Shown in pieces: positions 18,877 to 29,721 of a stretch of 64,000 nucleotides of DNA. The translations under genes and the position numbers were made by a program. Origin of the DNA: Leclercia adecarboxylata (GTDB lineage Bacteria > Pseudomonadota > Gammaproteobacteria > Enterobacterales > Enterobacteriaceae); NCBI GenBank assembly GCA_901472455.1, contig LR590464.1:4960001-5024000 (forward strand), given 5' to 3'. The notes beneath the pieces are model-generated. The model saw only the letters and a program-made list of their open reading frames with translations. It made no database searches and was not told the origin of the DNA. The stretch's first letter is position 1. Every line of letters starts with the position of its first letter.

Positions 18877-20118
18877 ATGAAATGGTTTAACACCCTGAGC
18901 CATAACCGCTGGCTCGAACAAGAGACCGACCGCATTCTCGATTTCGGCAAAAACGCCGCCGTACCCACTGGCTTTGGCTGGCTGGGCAATAACGGCCAGA
19001 TCCGCAGCGACATGGGCACCCATCTGTGGATCACCGCCCGTATGCTGCACGTTTACGCGGTGGCCGCGAACATGGGACGTCCCGGTGCTTACACCCTGGT
19101 TGAGCATGGCATTAACGCCCTCAACGGCCCGCTGCGCGACAAACAGCACGGCGGCTGGTACGCCTGCGTCAACGACGAGGGCGTGATCGACGCCTCCAAG
19201 CAGGGCTATCAGCATTTCTTCGTGCTGCTGGGCGCGGCGAGCGCCGTCACCACGGGTCATCCACAGGCGCGCAAGCTGCTGGACGAGGCGATTGAGGTGA
19301 TCGAGCGCTATTTCTGGAGCGAGGACGAACAAATGTGCCTCGAATCCTGGGACGAGGCATTCAGCAAAACCGAAGATTACCGCGGCGGCAATGCCAACAT
19401 GCACGCCGTAGAAGCCTTCCTGATTGTGTATGACGTCACCCACGACCGTAAATGGCTTGACCGCGCCCTGCGCATCGCCTCGGTGATTATTCACGACGTG
19501 GCGCGCAAAGGGGAGTATCGCGTTAACGAGCACTTCGACACGAACTGGAATCCAATCCGCGATTACAACATCGACAACCCAGCCCACCGTTTCCGCGCCT
19601 ATGGCGGCACGCCGGGGCACTGGATCGAGTGGGGACGCCTGATGTTACACCTGCGCGCCGCCCTGGAAGCCCGCTTTGAAACGCCGCCAGAGTGGCTGCT
19701 GGAAGATGCGAAAGGGCTGTTCCACGCCACTATACGCGACGCCTGGGCACCCGACGGGGCGGATGGCTTTGTCTATTCAGTGGGCTGGGATGGCAAACCT
19801 ATCGTGCGCGAACGCGTACGTTGGCCAATCGTCGAAGCGATGGGAACAGCCTATGCGCTCTATACCGTCACCGGCGAGGCGCAGTACGAAGCCTGGTATC
19901 AGACGTGGTGGGAATACTGCATTAAGTACCTGATGGATTACGAGAACGGCTCCTGGTGGCAGGAGCTGGATACCAATAACGAAGTGACCACCAAAGTCTG
20001 GGATGGAAAACAGGATATTTACCATCTGCTGCACTGCCTGGTGATCCCACGCTTGCCGCTGGCACCAGGATTAGCCCCTGCGGTCGCCGCCGGATTACTG
20101 GATAGCCAGGCCAAATAA
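18877..20118 (+). CDS. yihS: Sulfoquinovose isomerase
   Basis: Complete 413-residue (alpha/alpha)6-barrel protein of the AGE/mannose-isomerase family. Conserved histidine motifs [12 protein letters not shown] and IYHLLHCLV lie where the catalytic histidines of the family sit. Interconverts sulfoquinovose with sulfofructose (and sulforhamnose). Fourteen bases behind yihT and 16 before yihQ; in E. coli yihR (an epimerase) sits in that second gap, and it is absent here. Confidence 0.95.
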   Translation: MKWFNTLSHNRWLEQETDRILDFGKNAAVPTGFGWLGNNGQIRSDMGTHLWITARMLHVYAVAANMGRPGAYTLVEHGINALNGPLRDKQHGGWYACVNDEGVIDASKQGYQHFFVLLGAASAVTTGHPQARKLLDEAIEVIERYFWSEDEQMCLESWDEAFSKTEDYRGGNANMHAVEAFLIVYDVTHDRKWLDRALRIASVIIHDVARKGEYRVNEHFDTNWNPIRDYNIDNPAHRFRAYGGTPGHWIEWGRLMLHLRAALEARFETPPEWLLEDAKGLFHATIRDAWAPDGADGFVYSVGWDGKPIVRERVRWPIVEAMGTAYALYTVTGEAQYEAWYQTWWEYCIKYLMDYENGSWWQELDTNNEVTTKVWDGKQDIYHLLHCLVIPRLPLAPGLAPAVAAGLLDSQAK

Positions 20119-20134
20119 TAAAGACGGAGTTTTT

Positions 20135-22162
20135 ATGCGTACCCTACACAATATTGAACTGAAAAATAACGAAAGTGGTTTTACCCTGCACTGGGAAAAC
20201 CGACTGATTTTGTCCCACACCGCGGATGCCCCCTGCCTGTGGATCGGTGCTGGCGTTGCCGATATCGACATGTTTCGTGGCAATTTCAGTATCAAGGACA
20301 AGCTTAACGAAAAGATTGCCCTGACGGACGCGACCGTCACACAGCAAAACGCGGGCTGGGCCATTCGCTTTACCCGTGGCGACGCGGTAAGCGCGACGCT
20401 GCTGGTGGGCGTCGATGAAACAGGCCGTCTGGCGCTGAAGCTCAAAAACGATGCCCCCCACCATAACCGTATCTGGTTGCGCCTGGCAGCTCAGCCCGAC
20501 GATCACATTTACGGCTGCGGAGAGCAGTTCTCGTACTTCGACCTGCGCGGCAAGCCGTTCCCGCTATGGACCAGTGAACAGGGCGTTGGGCGTAACAAAC
20601 AAACCTACGTGACCTGGCAGGCCGACTGCAAAGAGAATGCAGGCGGCGATTACTACTGGACCTTCTTCCCGCAGCCCACCTTCGTGAGCACCCAGAAGTA
20701 TTTCTGCCACGTGGATAACAGCTGCTATATGAACTTCGATTTCAGCGCGCCGGACTTCCACGAGCTGGCCTTCTGGGAAGATAACGCCACGCTGCGCTTC
20801 GACTGTGCCGAAACGTATGTCGATCTGCTGGAAAAACTGACCGGCCTGCTGGGTCGTCAGCCTGAGCTGCCAGACTGGGTTTACGATGGCGTGACGCTGG
20901 GTATTCAGGGCGGCACCGAGGTGTGTCAGCAGAAGCTGGATACCCTGCGCAAAGGCGGCGTGAAGGTCAACGGCATCTGGGCGCAGGACTGGTCCGGCAT
21001 TCGCATGACCTCCTTCGGCAAGCGCGTGATGTGGAACTGGAAGTGGAACAGCGAGCTGTATCCGCAGCTTGATGAGCGTATTCAGCAGTGGAAGCAGGAA
21101 GGCGTGCAGTTCCTCTCCTACATCAACCCGTACGTGGCCAGCGATAAAGACCTGTGCGAAGAGGCGGCGAAGCGCGGCTATCTGACCAAAGATGCCGACG
21201 GCAAGGACTACCACGTCGAGTTTGGCGAGTTCTACGCAGGCGTTATCGACCTGACTAATCCTGAGGCCTACGACTGGTACAAAGAGGTCATTAAAAAGAA
21301 CCTGATTGAACTGGGTTGCAGCGGCTGGATGGCCGATTTCGGTGAATATCTGCCGACCGATACTTTCCTGCATAACGGCGTCACTGCGGAGATTATGCAT
21401 AACGCCTGGCCTGCGCTGTGGGCGAAATGTAACTACGAAGCGCTGGAAGAGACGGGCAAGCTCGGCGAGATCCTGTTCTTCATGCGTGCGGGGTTACACC
21501 GGTAGCCAGAAGCACTCGGTGATGATGTGGGCGGGAGATCAGAACGTCGACTGGGAGCCTCGACGACGGTCTGGCGTCAGTGGTGCCGGCAGCGCTCTCT
21601 CTGGCGATGACCGGGCATGGCCTGCACCACAGCGATATCGGCGGGTATACCACCCTGTTCGAGATGAAGCGCAGCAAAGAGCTGCTGCTGCGCTGGTGCG
21701 ATTTCAGTGCTTTTACGCCGATGATGCGTACCCACGAAGGGAACCGTCCTGGCGATAACTGGCAGTTTGATGGTGATGCCGAAACCATTGCGCACTTTGC
21801 GCGCATGACCACCGTCTTTACCACTCTGAAACCCTATATCAAAGATGCCGTGGCGCAGAATGCGAAAAGCGGCCTGCCGGTAATGCGGCCGTTATTCCTG
21901 CACTACGAGGATGACGCGCACGTCTACACGCTGAAATACCAGTATCTGTTTGGCCGCGATCTGCTGGTGGCCCCTGTGCATGAAGAGGGGCGTCATGACT
22001 GGTCGCCTCTATTTACCAGAAGACAACTGGGTAAATGCGTGGACGGGGGAAGTTTGCCATGGCGGTGATGTCACCGTTGATGCTCCGCTCGGCAAGCCAC
22101 CGGTCTTCTATCGCCAGCAAAGCGAATGGGCAGATCTGTTTAGCACTCTGCGTCATATCTGA
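20135..22162 (+). CDS. yihQ: Sulfoquinovosidase (GH31)
   Basis: Releases sulfoquinovose from its glycosides (e.g. sulfoquinovosyl glycerol). ~676 codons when three indels (near 21490, 21560 and 22010) are corrected. GH31 landmarks: GWMADFGEYLP with the Asp nucleophile, HSDIGGY with the acid/base Asp, and QDWSGIR followed by a Trp-rich stretch, the region that binds the sulfonate in the E. coli enzyme. Final frame ends WADLFSTLRHI. No signal peptide, so cytoplasmic; substrate enters via YihO/YihP. Confidence 0.93.
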
Positions 22163-22169
22163 TAAGGCT

Positions 22170-22192
22170 CGCCCGCAGGGAAACCTGCGGGC
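22170..22192 (+). other. Intra-operon stem-loop between yihQ and yihP
   Basis: GCCCGCAGG (22171-22179) pairs with CCTGCGGGC (22184-22192) without a T-run, 16 bases before the yihP ATG. A stable hairpin that may protect the yihQ mRNA end or tune transporter expression. Confidence 0.6.
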
Positions 22193-22207
22193 AGACGGAG
22201 AACAATA

Positions 22208-23591
22208 ATGAGTCAACATACTTCTGATCCGGCAACCCTGGCGCCTGCCGTTTAAAGAAAAACTCGCCTACGGGATGGGCGATCTCGGCTCTAACATCCT
22301 GTTGGACATCGGCACGCTGTATCTGCTGAAGTTTTACACCGACGTGCTGGGGCCTGCCGGGTACCTACGGCGGGATCATCTTCCTGATTGCCAAATTCTT
22401 TACTGCCTTCACCGATATGGGCACCGGGATCATGCTCGACTCCCGGCGCAAGATCGGCCCAAAAGGGAAATTCCGCCGTTCGTGCTCTACGCGGCGTTCC
22501 CGGTGACCCTGCTGGCCATTGCCAACTTCGTCGGCACGCCGTTTGAGGTGACCGGCAAAACGGTGATGGCAACGGTGCTGTTTATGCTCTACGGCCTGTT
22601 CTTCAGCATGATGAACTGCTCTTACGGCGCAATGGTACCTGCCATTACTAAAAACCCGGACGAGCGCGCCTCACTGGCCGCCTGGCGTCAGGGCGGCGCC
22701 ACGCTGGGTCTGCTGCTGTGTACCGTCGGTTTTGTACCGGTGATGAACCTGATTGAGGGCAATGACCAGCTTGGCTACATCTTTGCCGCGACCCTTTTCT
22801 CGCTGTTCGGGCTGTTCTTTATGTGGTGGTGCTACAAAGGCGTGACCGAGCGTTACGTTGAGATGCAGCCCGCCAGTGCGACACATAAACCCGGGCTGCT
22901 GCAGTCGTTTCGCGCCATTGCCGGTAACCGCCCGCTGTTTATTCTCTGCATCGCCAACCTGTGTACGCTGGGTGCCTTTAACGTCAAACTCGCCATTCAG
23001 GTTTACTACACGCAGTACGTGCTGAACGACCCTATTCTGCTGTCGTATATGGGCTTCTTTAGCATGGGCTGTATTTTTATCGGCGTGTTTATGATGCCCG
23101 GTGCAGTGCGGCGGTTTGGTAAGAAAAAGGTCTATATCAGCGGGCTGATGATTTGGGTGGCAGGCGACCTGCTCAACTACTTCTTCGGCGGCGGGTCGGT
23201 GAGCTTTGTGGCGTTCTCCTGCCTGGCGTTCTTTGGTTCCGCCTTTGTAAATAGCCTGAACTGGGCGCTGGTGTCCGACACCGTGGAATATGGCGAGTGG
23301 CGCACCGGGGTGCGATCCGAAGGAACGGTCTATACCGGATTTACCTTCTTCCGCAAGGTGTCGCAGGCGCTGGCGGGCTTCTTCCCGGGGATCATGCTCA
23401 CGCAAATCGGCTACGTACCCAACGTGGTGCAATCCAGTAGCACGGTTGAGGGACTGCGGCAGTTGATCTTTATCTACCCAAGCCTGCTGGCGGTCATCAC
23501 CATCGTGGCGATGGGCTGCTTCTACAACCTCAACGAGAAAATGTATGTGCGCATTGTAGAAGAGATTGAACTGCGCAAACGTACCGCATGA
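22208..23591 (+). CDS. yihP: Sulfoquinovose-pathway permease YihP (GPH family, frameshifted)
   Basis: Glycoside-pentoside-hexuronide cation symporter, ~12 membrane helices. ATG 22208 gives MSQHTSDPATLAPA; frames change near 22250, 22365 and 22470, then 22480-23591 is open. Landmarks: KEKLAYGMGD, SRRKIGPKGKFR (loop 2-3), NCSYGAMVPAITKNPDERAS, LNWALVSDTVEYGEWRTG. Proposed importer of sulfoquinovose or its glyceryl glycoside, or exporter of DHPS. Paralogue of yihO next to it. Confidence 0.9.
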
Positions 23592-23603
23592 ATGACCTGA
23601 TCG

Positions 23604-23621
23604 AGCGCCCTGCGGGGCGCT
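23604..23621 (+). other. Intra-operon stem-loop between yihP and yihO
   Basis: AGCGCCC (23604-23610) pairs with GGGCGCT (23615-23621) around a short loop, three bases before the GAGGA (23624-23628) that serves yihO. It lacks a T-run, so more likely an mRNA-stability or translation element than a terminator. Confidence 0.5.
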
Positions 23622-23634
23622 ATGAGGATCGACC

Positions 23635-25060
23635 ATGACACACAATATTGATCCCTTAACGCTGAAGTTGAGCCTGCGCGAGAAGTGCGCCTATGGGATG
23701 GGCGATTTTGGCTCTAATTTGATGCTCTGTATCGGCACGCTGTATCTGCTGAAGTTTTTACACTGACGAGCTGGGCATGCCCGCGTTCTATGGCGGCATT
23801 ATCTTCCTGGTAGCGAAGTTCTTCACCGCCTTTACCGACATGCTCACCGGCGTGCTGCTGGACTCCCGGCGTAACATCGGTGCCAGAGGGAAATTCAGGC
23901 CATTTATTCTCTATGCTTCCGTTCCGGTGGCGCTGGTCGCCACGGCCCAGTTTATGGCGAATGATTTTAGCCTGACGGTGAAGACAGCCATCGCCACGGT
24001 GCTGTTTATGATGTTCGGCCTGTGCTATAGCCTGATGAACTGCTCTTACGGCGCGATGGTGCCAGCGATCACCAAAAAACCCGAATGAGCGCGCGCAGCT
24101 TGCGGCCTGGCGTCAGGGCGGCGCAACGGTGGGTCTGTTGCTCTGCACTGTCGGCTTTATGCCCATTCAGGCGCTGTTCGTTAGCCAGCCGTCACTCGGC
24201 TATCTGGTTGCCGCGCTGGTGTTTGTCACCGGGGGGCTGGTCTGTATGTGGTGGTGCTACAGCGGGGTGAAAGAGCGCTACGTGGAGATCACGCCCGATC
24301 ATCATAAGCCTGGCATCCTGAAATCCTTCTGCGCCATCTTCCGCAATCCACCGCTGCTGGTGTTGTGCATCGCCAACCTCTGTACCCTCGCGGCGTTTAA
24401 CATCAAGCTGGCCATTCAGGTTTACTACACCCAGTACGTGCTGAACGATCTCCATCTGCTGTCGTGGATGGGCTTTTTCAGTATGGGCTGCATTCTGGTG
24501 GGCGTGTTTCTGGTACCGGGCGCGGTTAAGCGTTTCGGCAAGAAGCCGGTCTATCTGGGCGGGCTGGCGCTGTGGGCGGTGGGCGACGTGCTGAACTTCT
24601 TCTGGGGACCAGCTCCCTGCTGTTCGTGCTGTTTTCCTGCATGGCCTTTTTTGGTACCGCATTTGTGAATAGCCTCAACTGGGCGCTGGTGCCGGATACC
24701 GTCGATTATGGCGAGTGGAAAACCGGCATCCGCGCCGAGGGGTCGGTTTATACCGGTTACACCTTCTCACGCAAAATCTCCGCGGCCCTCGCCGGATTCC
24801 TGCCGGGTATTATGTTGACCCAGATTGGTTATATTCCGCATGCCGTGCAAAGCGCGGGCACCCTGCTGGGGCTGCGTCAGCTTATTTTTCTCTGGCCGAG
24901 TGGGCTGGCGATTATCGCCGCCATCACTATGGGACTGTTTTATAAACTCAACGAAGCGCGCTTCGCTTTTATTATCGAGGAGATAGGGAAACGGAAAAAA
25001 GAATTAGCGGATACGCCTGAGATAATCGCCAACAATAAAGCGTCAGCAGTCACTTTATAA
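23635..25060 (+). CDS. yihO: Sulfoquinovose-pathway permease YihO (GPH family, frameshifted)
   Basis: Second GPH symporter, closely related to YihP. ATG 23635 gives an N-terminus with LKLSLREKCAYGMGDFGSNL. Indels near 23760, 24085 and 24605 split it. Landmarks: DSRRNIGARGKFRPF, NCSYGAMVPAITKKP, WALVPDTVDYGEWKTGIRAE. It ends in KASAVTL. Two transporters in one operon suggest separate substrates or opposite directions (uptake and DHPS export). Last inner-membrane gene before ompL. Confidence 0.9.
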
Positions 25061-25134
25061 CAATAAATCCGGCCATTTTTTCCTTCCTGTTAATCAGGAG
25101 GGAGGCCCTTCTGTACCTGATACATGGACAAATT

Positions 25135-25822
25135 ATGAAAAGAATCATCACTGTACTGATCGTGTCGTCTGTGTCCTGCCCGGTATTTGCCGGTGCCTAC
25201 GTCGAAACCCGCGAAGCCTACAATACGGCCTCGGAGATGCACGAGGTGATCCTGCGTGCGGGCTATAACTTCGATATGGGCGCGGGATTGATGTTCACCA
25301 ATGCTTATAACCTGGGAAAATGGGATGAGCTGAAGCACAGCTATAACGAAATAGAAGGATGGTATCCACTCTTTAAACCCACCGACAAACTCACTTTCCA
25401 ACCCGGCGGATTGATTAACGACAGCAGCGCGGGTTCGGGCGGTGCCGTCTATCTGGACACCAACTATAAATTCGTTGACTGGTTCAACCTGACGTTCCGC
25501 TATCGCTACAACCACAACAATTACGATACGCCGGACTATAACGGGCTGATGGATAAGAACGATACGCACGAGCTGGCGAATTACTGGAATTTCAAAGTGA
25601 CGGATGCGTTTTTCTATACCTTTGAGCCGCCACTTTTTTCAGCGGGTGAATGATTACCGCAGCAAAAATGGCAAAGATCACCACTGGGAAATTACCAATA
25701 AATTCAGCTATAAGATCGACAAAAACTGGCTGCCGTACCTTGAACTGCAGTGGCTGGACAGATGGAATGATTACAACCGCGAGCAGTACCGGGTTCGGTT
25801 AGGATTGCGCTATTCGTTCTAA
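25135..25822 (+). CDS. ompL: Outer-membrane channel OmpL (KdgM-type porin, one indel)
   Basis: Signal peptide KRIITVLIVSSVSCPVFAGA, then a ~210-residue beta-barrel with YVETREAYNTASEMHEVIL, a typical KdgM/NanC-family first strand, and a C-terminal RVRLGLRYSF ending in Phe. One extra C near 25630 shifts the frame. Restored length ~229 residues equals the E. coli protein. As last gene of the sulfoquinovose operon it likely admits the sugar or its glycerol glycoside. Confidence 0.92.
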
Positions 25823-25823
25823 T

Positions 25824-25854
25824 AAAAAAGCCGCTGAGGAATCAGCGGCTTTTT
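25824..25854. terminator. Bidirectional terminator between ompL and typA
   Basis: AGCCGCTGA (25829-25837) pairs with TCAGCGGCT (25842-25850), with A6 before and T5 after. The symmetry lets it stop both ompL (+) and typA (-), which converge here. Confidence 0.88.
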
Positions 25855-25858
25855 AGTT

Positions 25859-25891
25859 ACCGGGCGGCCGCTCGCGCTTGCCCGGCCTACG
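25859..25891. repeat. REP-like palindromic unit
   Basis: CCGGGCGGCCGCTCGCG...CTTGCCCGGCCTACGG has the stem and GCCTAC end of enterobacterial REP (PU) elements. It lies between the terminator and the typA stop. Confidence 0.65.
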
Positions 25892-25902
25892 GTATCACCG
25901 AA

Positions 25903-27732
25903 TTAGTCTTCTTTCGGGCCGCGCATTGCGCGTTTACGATCGTTCTCAGTCAGGTGACGTTTACGGATACGGATAGAAGTTGGGGTTACTTCTACCAGTT
26001 CGTCGTCCATCGATGAATTCCAGAGCCTGCTCCAGAGTCATCTTAACCGGTGGAACCAGAACCGTTGCTTCGTCAGTACCGGACGCACGCATGTTGGTCA
26101 GTTTCTTACCGGTCAGGCAGTTTACAGTCAGGTCGTTAGACACGGCTGTGAATACCGATGATCTGGCCTTCGTAAAACTTCTGCACCGTGACCCAGGAAC
26201 AGCTTACCGCGGTCCTGCAGGCTGAACAGGGCGAACGCAACTGCTTTACCCCTGGACCGTTGGAGATCAGAACGCCGTTGTTACGCTGACCAACATCGCC
26301 TGGACGCACGTCGTCGTAGTGGCTGAAGGTGGAGTACAGCAGACCCGTACCGGAAGTCATGGTCATGAATTCTGAACGGAAGCCGATCAGACCACGGCTT
26401 GGGATCACGTAGTCGAGACGTACGCGGCCTTTGCCATCTGGATTCATGTTTTTCAGGTCGCCTTTACGCTCACCCAGTGCCTGCATCACAGAACCCTGGT
26501 GCTGCTCTTCGACGTCCAGCGTTACGTTTTCGAATGGCTCTTGTTTACGGCCATCGATTTCGCGGAAGATAACTTTCGGACGGGAAACCGCCATCTCGAA
26601 ACCTTCACGACGCATGTTTTCGATCAGAACTGACAGGTGCAGCTCACCACGACCGGAAACACGGAATGCATCAGCGTCTGGCGTTTCTTCAACACGCAGC
26701 GCAACGTTGTGCACCAGCTCTTTGTTCAGGCGGTCAAGGATCTGACGAGAGGTAACGAACTTACCTTCTTTACCACAGAACGGAGAGGTGTTGACGTTGA
26801 AGAACATAGATACAGTTGGTTCATCAACAGACAGGGCTGGCAGCGCTTCTACCGCTTGCGTGTCGCAAATGGTGTCAGAGATGTTCAGCTCGCCCAGACC
26901 GGTGATCGCGATGATGTCGCCAGCTTCAGCGATGTCGCTCTCGATACGCTCCAGACCCAGGTGAGTCAGTACTTTACCAACTTTACCGTTACGGGTTTTG
27001 CCTTCGCTATCGATGATAGTAACTTGCTGGTTAGGCTTAACTTTACCGCGCTTGATACGACCAATGCCGATTACACCAACGTAGTTGTTGTAGTCGAGCT
27101 GAGAGATCTGCATCTGCAGGGTGCCGTCAATATCAACGTTTGGCGCAGGAACACGGTCAACAATCGCCTGGTACAGCGGGGTCATGTCTTCAGCCATGTC
27201 TTCGTGGTCCAGACCTGCGATACCGTTCAGCGCAGACGCGTAAACGATAGGGAAGTCCAGCTGCTCGTCAGTGGCGTCGAGGTTTACGAAACAGGTCGAA
27301 GACCTGATCCACAACCCAGTCAGGACGCGCGCCAGGGCGGTCAACTTTGTTGATAACCACGATTGGCTTCAGACCATGGGCAAATGCCTTCTTGGTTACG
27401 AAGCGCGTCTGCGGCATTGGGCCATCCATTGCGTCAACGACCAGCAGCACGGAATCGACCATGGACATTACACGTTCAACTTCACCACCGAAGTCGGCGT
27501 GCCCCGGGGTATCAACGATGTTGATACGGTAGTCATTCCATTTGATAGCGGTGTTTTTAGCGAGGATGGTAATCCCACGCTCTTTCTCCAAATCGTTGGA
27601 GTCCATCAACGCGTTCTTGAGTTTCGGCACGAGAGTCGAACGTACCAGATTGCTGTAGCAGCTTATCAACCAGGGTAGTTTTACCATGGTCAACGTGCGC
27701 GATGATGGCGATATTACGCAGATTTCGATCAC
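25903..27732 (-). CDS. typA: Ribosome-binding GTPase TypA/BipA (multiple indels)
   Basis: Translation-factor GTPase needed for ribosome assembly at low temperature and stress responses. Starts GTG (27730-27732), as in E. coli. The G1 motif [12 protein letters not shown] near 27690-27655 is readable only in a shifted frame; [18 protein letters not shown] and [17 protein letters not shown] are intact. The C-terminal domain ([11 protein letters not shown]) is followed by indels near 26260, 26145 and 26010, and the conserved GPKED end at 25903. With ~7 indels in such a conserved gene, sequencing error is the likeliest cause. Confidence 0.92.
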
Positions 27733-27884
27733 AACTTTGCCTCAGGCATTTAGAAATAGCGCGTTATTGTACACGGATTAATCGCACTACAAAACAGGAT
27801 CACAAACATCCCCCGCAAACAAGTATCGCAGAGATGCTTTGTGATCGCTTTCACGGAGCGGTAAAAGGGCACTTTAACGTAAAT

Positions 27885-27973
27885 TGCACCAATATAGTGC
27901 TCAATGTTCACATTGAAGCACTATACTGGTGCAACAAAACCATCATGGTGCAGCCCTTTTGCACTATGGTGCG
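27885..27973 (+). promoter_or_regulatory. NtrC (GlnG) enhancer sites upstream of glnA
   Basis: TGCACCAATATAGTGCT (27885-27901) and AGCACTATACTGGTGCA (27917-27933) are two strong NtrC sites 32 bases apart, the arrangement of the glnA enhancer. A further site TTGCACTATGGTGCG lies at 27959-27973 nearer the promoter. The rest of the 389-base typA/glnA gap has no gene. Confidence 0.88.
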
Positions 27974-28005
27974 CATGATAACGCCTTTTTGGGGTGTTTT
28001 AAAAG

Positions 28006-28022
28006 TTGGCACAGATTTCGCT
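28006..28022 (+). promoter_or_regulatory. Sigma-54 promoter of glnA (glnAp2)
   Basis: TTGGCACAGATTTCGCTTT: GG at 28008-28009 and GC at 28020-28021 with exactly ten bases between, the -24/-12 signature of RpoN promoters, ~35 bases downstream of the last NtrC site. Confidence 0.9.
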
Positions 28023-28121
28023 TTATAAAAAATACGGCAACCCGAGGCAACATTGCCTGCCTTATACAGAATTTGAAGACCTCGTTACCACGACGACAAT
28101 GACCAATCTGGAGAGTTAAGT

Positions 28122-29532
28122 ATGTCCGCTGAACACGTTTTGACGATGCTGAACGAACATGAAGTAAAGTTTGTTGATCTGCGCTTCACCGATACTAAAG
28201 GCAAAGAACAGCACGTCACTATTCCTGCTCATCAGGTGAATGCCGAATTCTTTGAAGAAGGCAAAATGTTTGACGGCTCCTCGATTGGTGGCTGGAAAGG
28301 TATTAACGAATCTGACATGGTTCTGATGCCTGACGCATCGACTGCGCTCATTGACCCGTTCTTCGAAGAATCTACCCTGATCATCCGTTGCGATATCCTC
28401 GAGCCAGGCACCCCTGCAGGGCTACGACCGCGACCCACGCTCTATCGCTAAACGCGCTGAAGAGTACCTGCGCTCCACCGGCATCGCAGACACCGTTCTG
28501 TTCGGGCCAGAGCCAGAGTTCTTCCTGTTCGACGACATCCGTTTTGGTGCGACCACTTCCGGTTCTCACGTTGCTATCGATGATATCGAAGGCGCATGGA
28601 ACTCCTCCACCAAATACGAAGGCGGCAACAAAGGTCACCGTCCTGCTGTTAAAGGCGGTTACTTCCCGGTTCCTCCGGTCGATTCTTCACAGGACATCCG
28701 TTCTACCATGTGTCTGATCATGGAAGAGATGGGCCTGGTTGTTGAAGCACACCACCATGAAGTTGCAACTGCTGGCCAGAACGAAATCGCCACCCGTTTC
28801 AACACCATGACCAAAAAAGCGGACGAAATTCAGATCTACAAATACGTTGTTCACAACGTTGCACACCGTTTCGGTAAAACCGCGACCTTCATGCCAAAAC
28901 CAATGTTTGGTGACAACGGTTCCGGTATGCACTGCCACATGTCCCTGTCCAAGAACGGTACTAACCTGTTCTCTGGCGACAAATATGCCGGTCTGTCCGA
29001 GCAGGCACTGCACTACATCGGTGGCGTCATCAAACACGCTAAAGCGATCAACGCCCTGGCGAACCCAACCACCAACTCCTACAAGCGTCTGGTCCCAGGC
29101 TACGAAGCTCCGGTCATGCTGGCTTACTCTGCCCGTAACCGTTCTGCTTCTATCCGTATTCCGGTTGTTGCTTCTCCGAAAGCACGTCGTATTGAAGTGC
29201 GCTTCCCGGACCCAGCGGCTAACCCATACCTGTGCTTCGCAGCACTGCTGATGGCGGGTCTTGACGGTATTAAGAACAAGATCCACCCGGGCGAAGCCAT
29301 GGACAAAAACCTGTACGACCTGCCGCCAGAAGAAGCGAAAGAGATCCCACAGGTTGCCGGTTCTCTGGAAGAAGCACTGAACGCGCTGGATGCAGACCGT
29401 GAGTTCCTGACGGCTGGCGGCGTGTTCACTGACGAAGCGATCGATGCTTACATCGCGCTGCGTATGGAAGAGAACGACCGTGTTCGCATGACGCCACACC
29501 CGGTTGAGTTCGAACTGTACTACAGCGTTTAA
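28122..29532 (+). CDS. glnA: Glutamine synthetase (type I, one indel)
   Basis: ATP-dependent ligation of ammonia to glutamate; dodecameric. 469 residues after removing one extra C near 28420 ([13 protein letters not shown] region). Landmarks: [23 protein letters not shown] metal ligands, [21 protein letters not shown], and LYDLPPEE, whose Tyr is the adenylylation site used by GlnE. Nitrogen control through NtrC and the sigma-54 promoter upstream. First gene of glnALG. Confidence 0.95.
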
Positions 29533-29545
29533 TCTTCAATCCCTG

Positions 29546-29631
29546 TCGCGCGGATTTTTCCGCGCGAGATTGATAGTCGTTTTTTTTGTTGCCGTGGAAA
29601 CTTTTCAGCCCATCTTCGGATGGGCTTTTTT
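29546..29631 (+). terminator. Two hairpins between glnA and glnL
   Basis: TCGCGCGG/CCGCGCGA (29546-29567) lacks a T-run. GCCCATC/GATGGGC (29608-29625) is followed by six T. The second should stop most glnA transcripts. In E. coli this 3' UTR also yields a processed sRNA (GlnZ), which could come from here, but I cannot confirm that by sequence alone. Confidence 0.75.
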
Positions 29632-29681
29632 CTCCACCAACAAGCTGATCTTACGCGCTTTTTACCGCAAAAACGCTATAC

Positions 29682-29698
29682 TGCACTAAAATGGTGCA
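29682..29698 (+). promoter_or_regulatory. NtrC site at the glnL promoter
   Basis: TGCACTAAAATGGTGCA is a near-perfect NtrC palindrome 23 bases before the glnL ATG. In enterics NtrC bound here represses the weak internal glnL promoter, tying two-component levels to nitrogen state. Confidence 0.85.
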
Positions 29699-29721
29699 AC
29701 CAACTCCAGGAGAACTGCTGA

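Noticed and set aside
20564-21400. 278-codon minus-strand frame opposite yihQ
   Set aside because: Shadow of the GH31 gene on the plus strand, which carries the catalytic motifs.
27702-28028. 108-codon plus-strand frame between typA and glnA
   Set aside because: Covers the NtrC sites and extends into the sigma-54 promoter region; no ribosome binding site or family resemblance.
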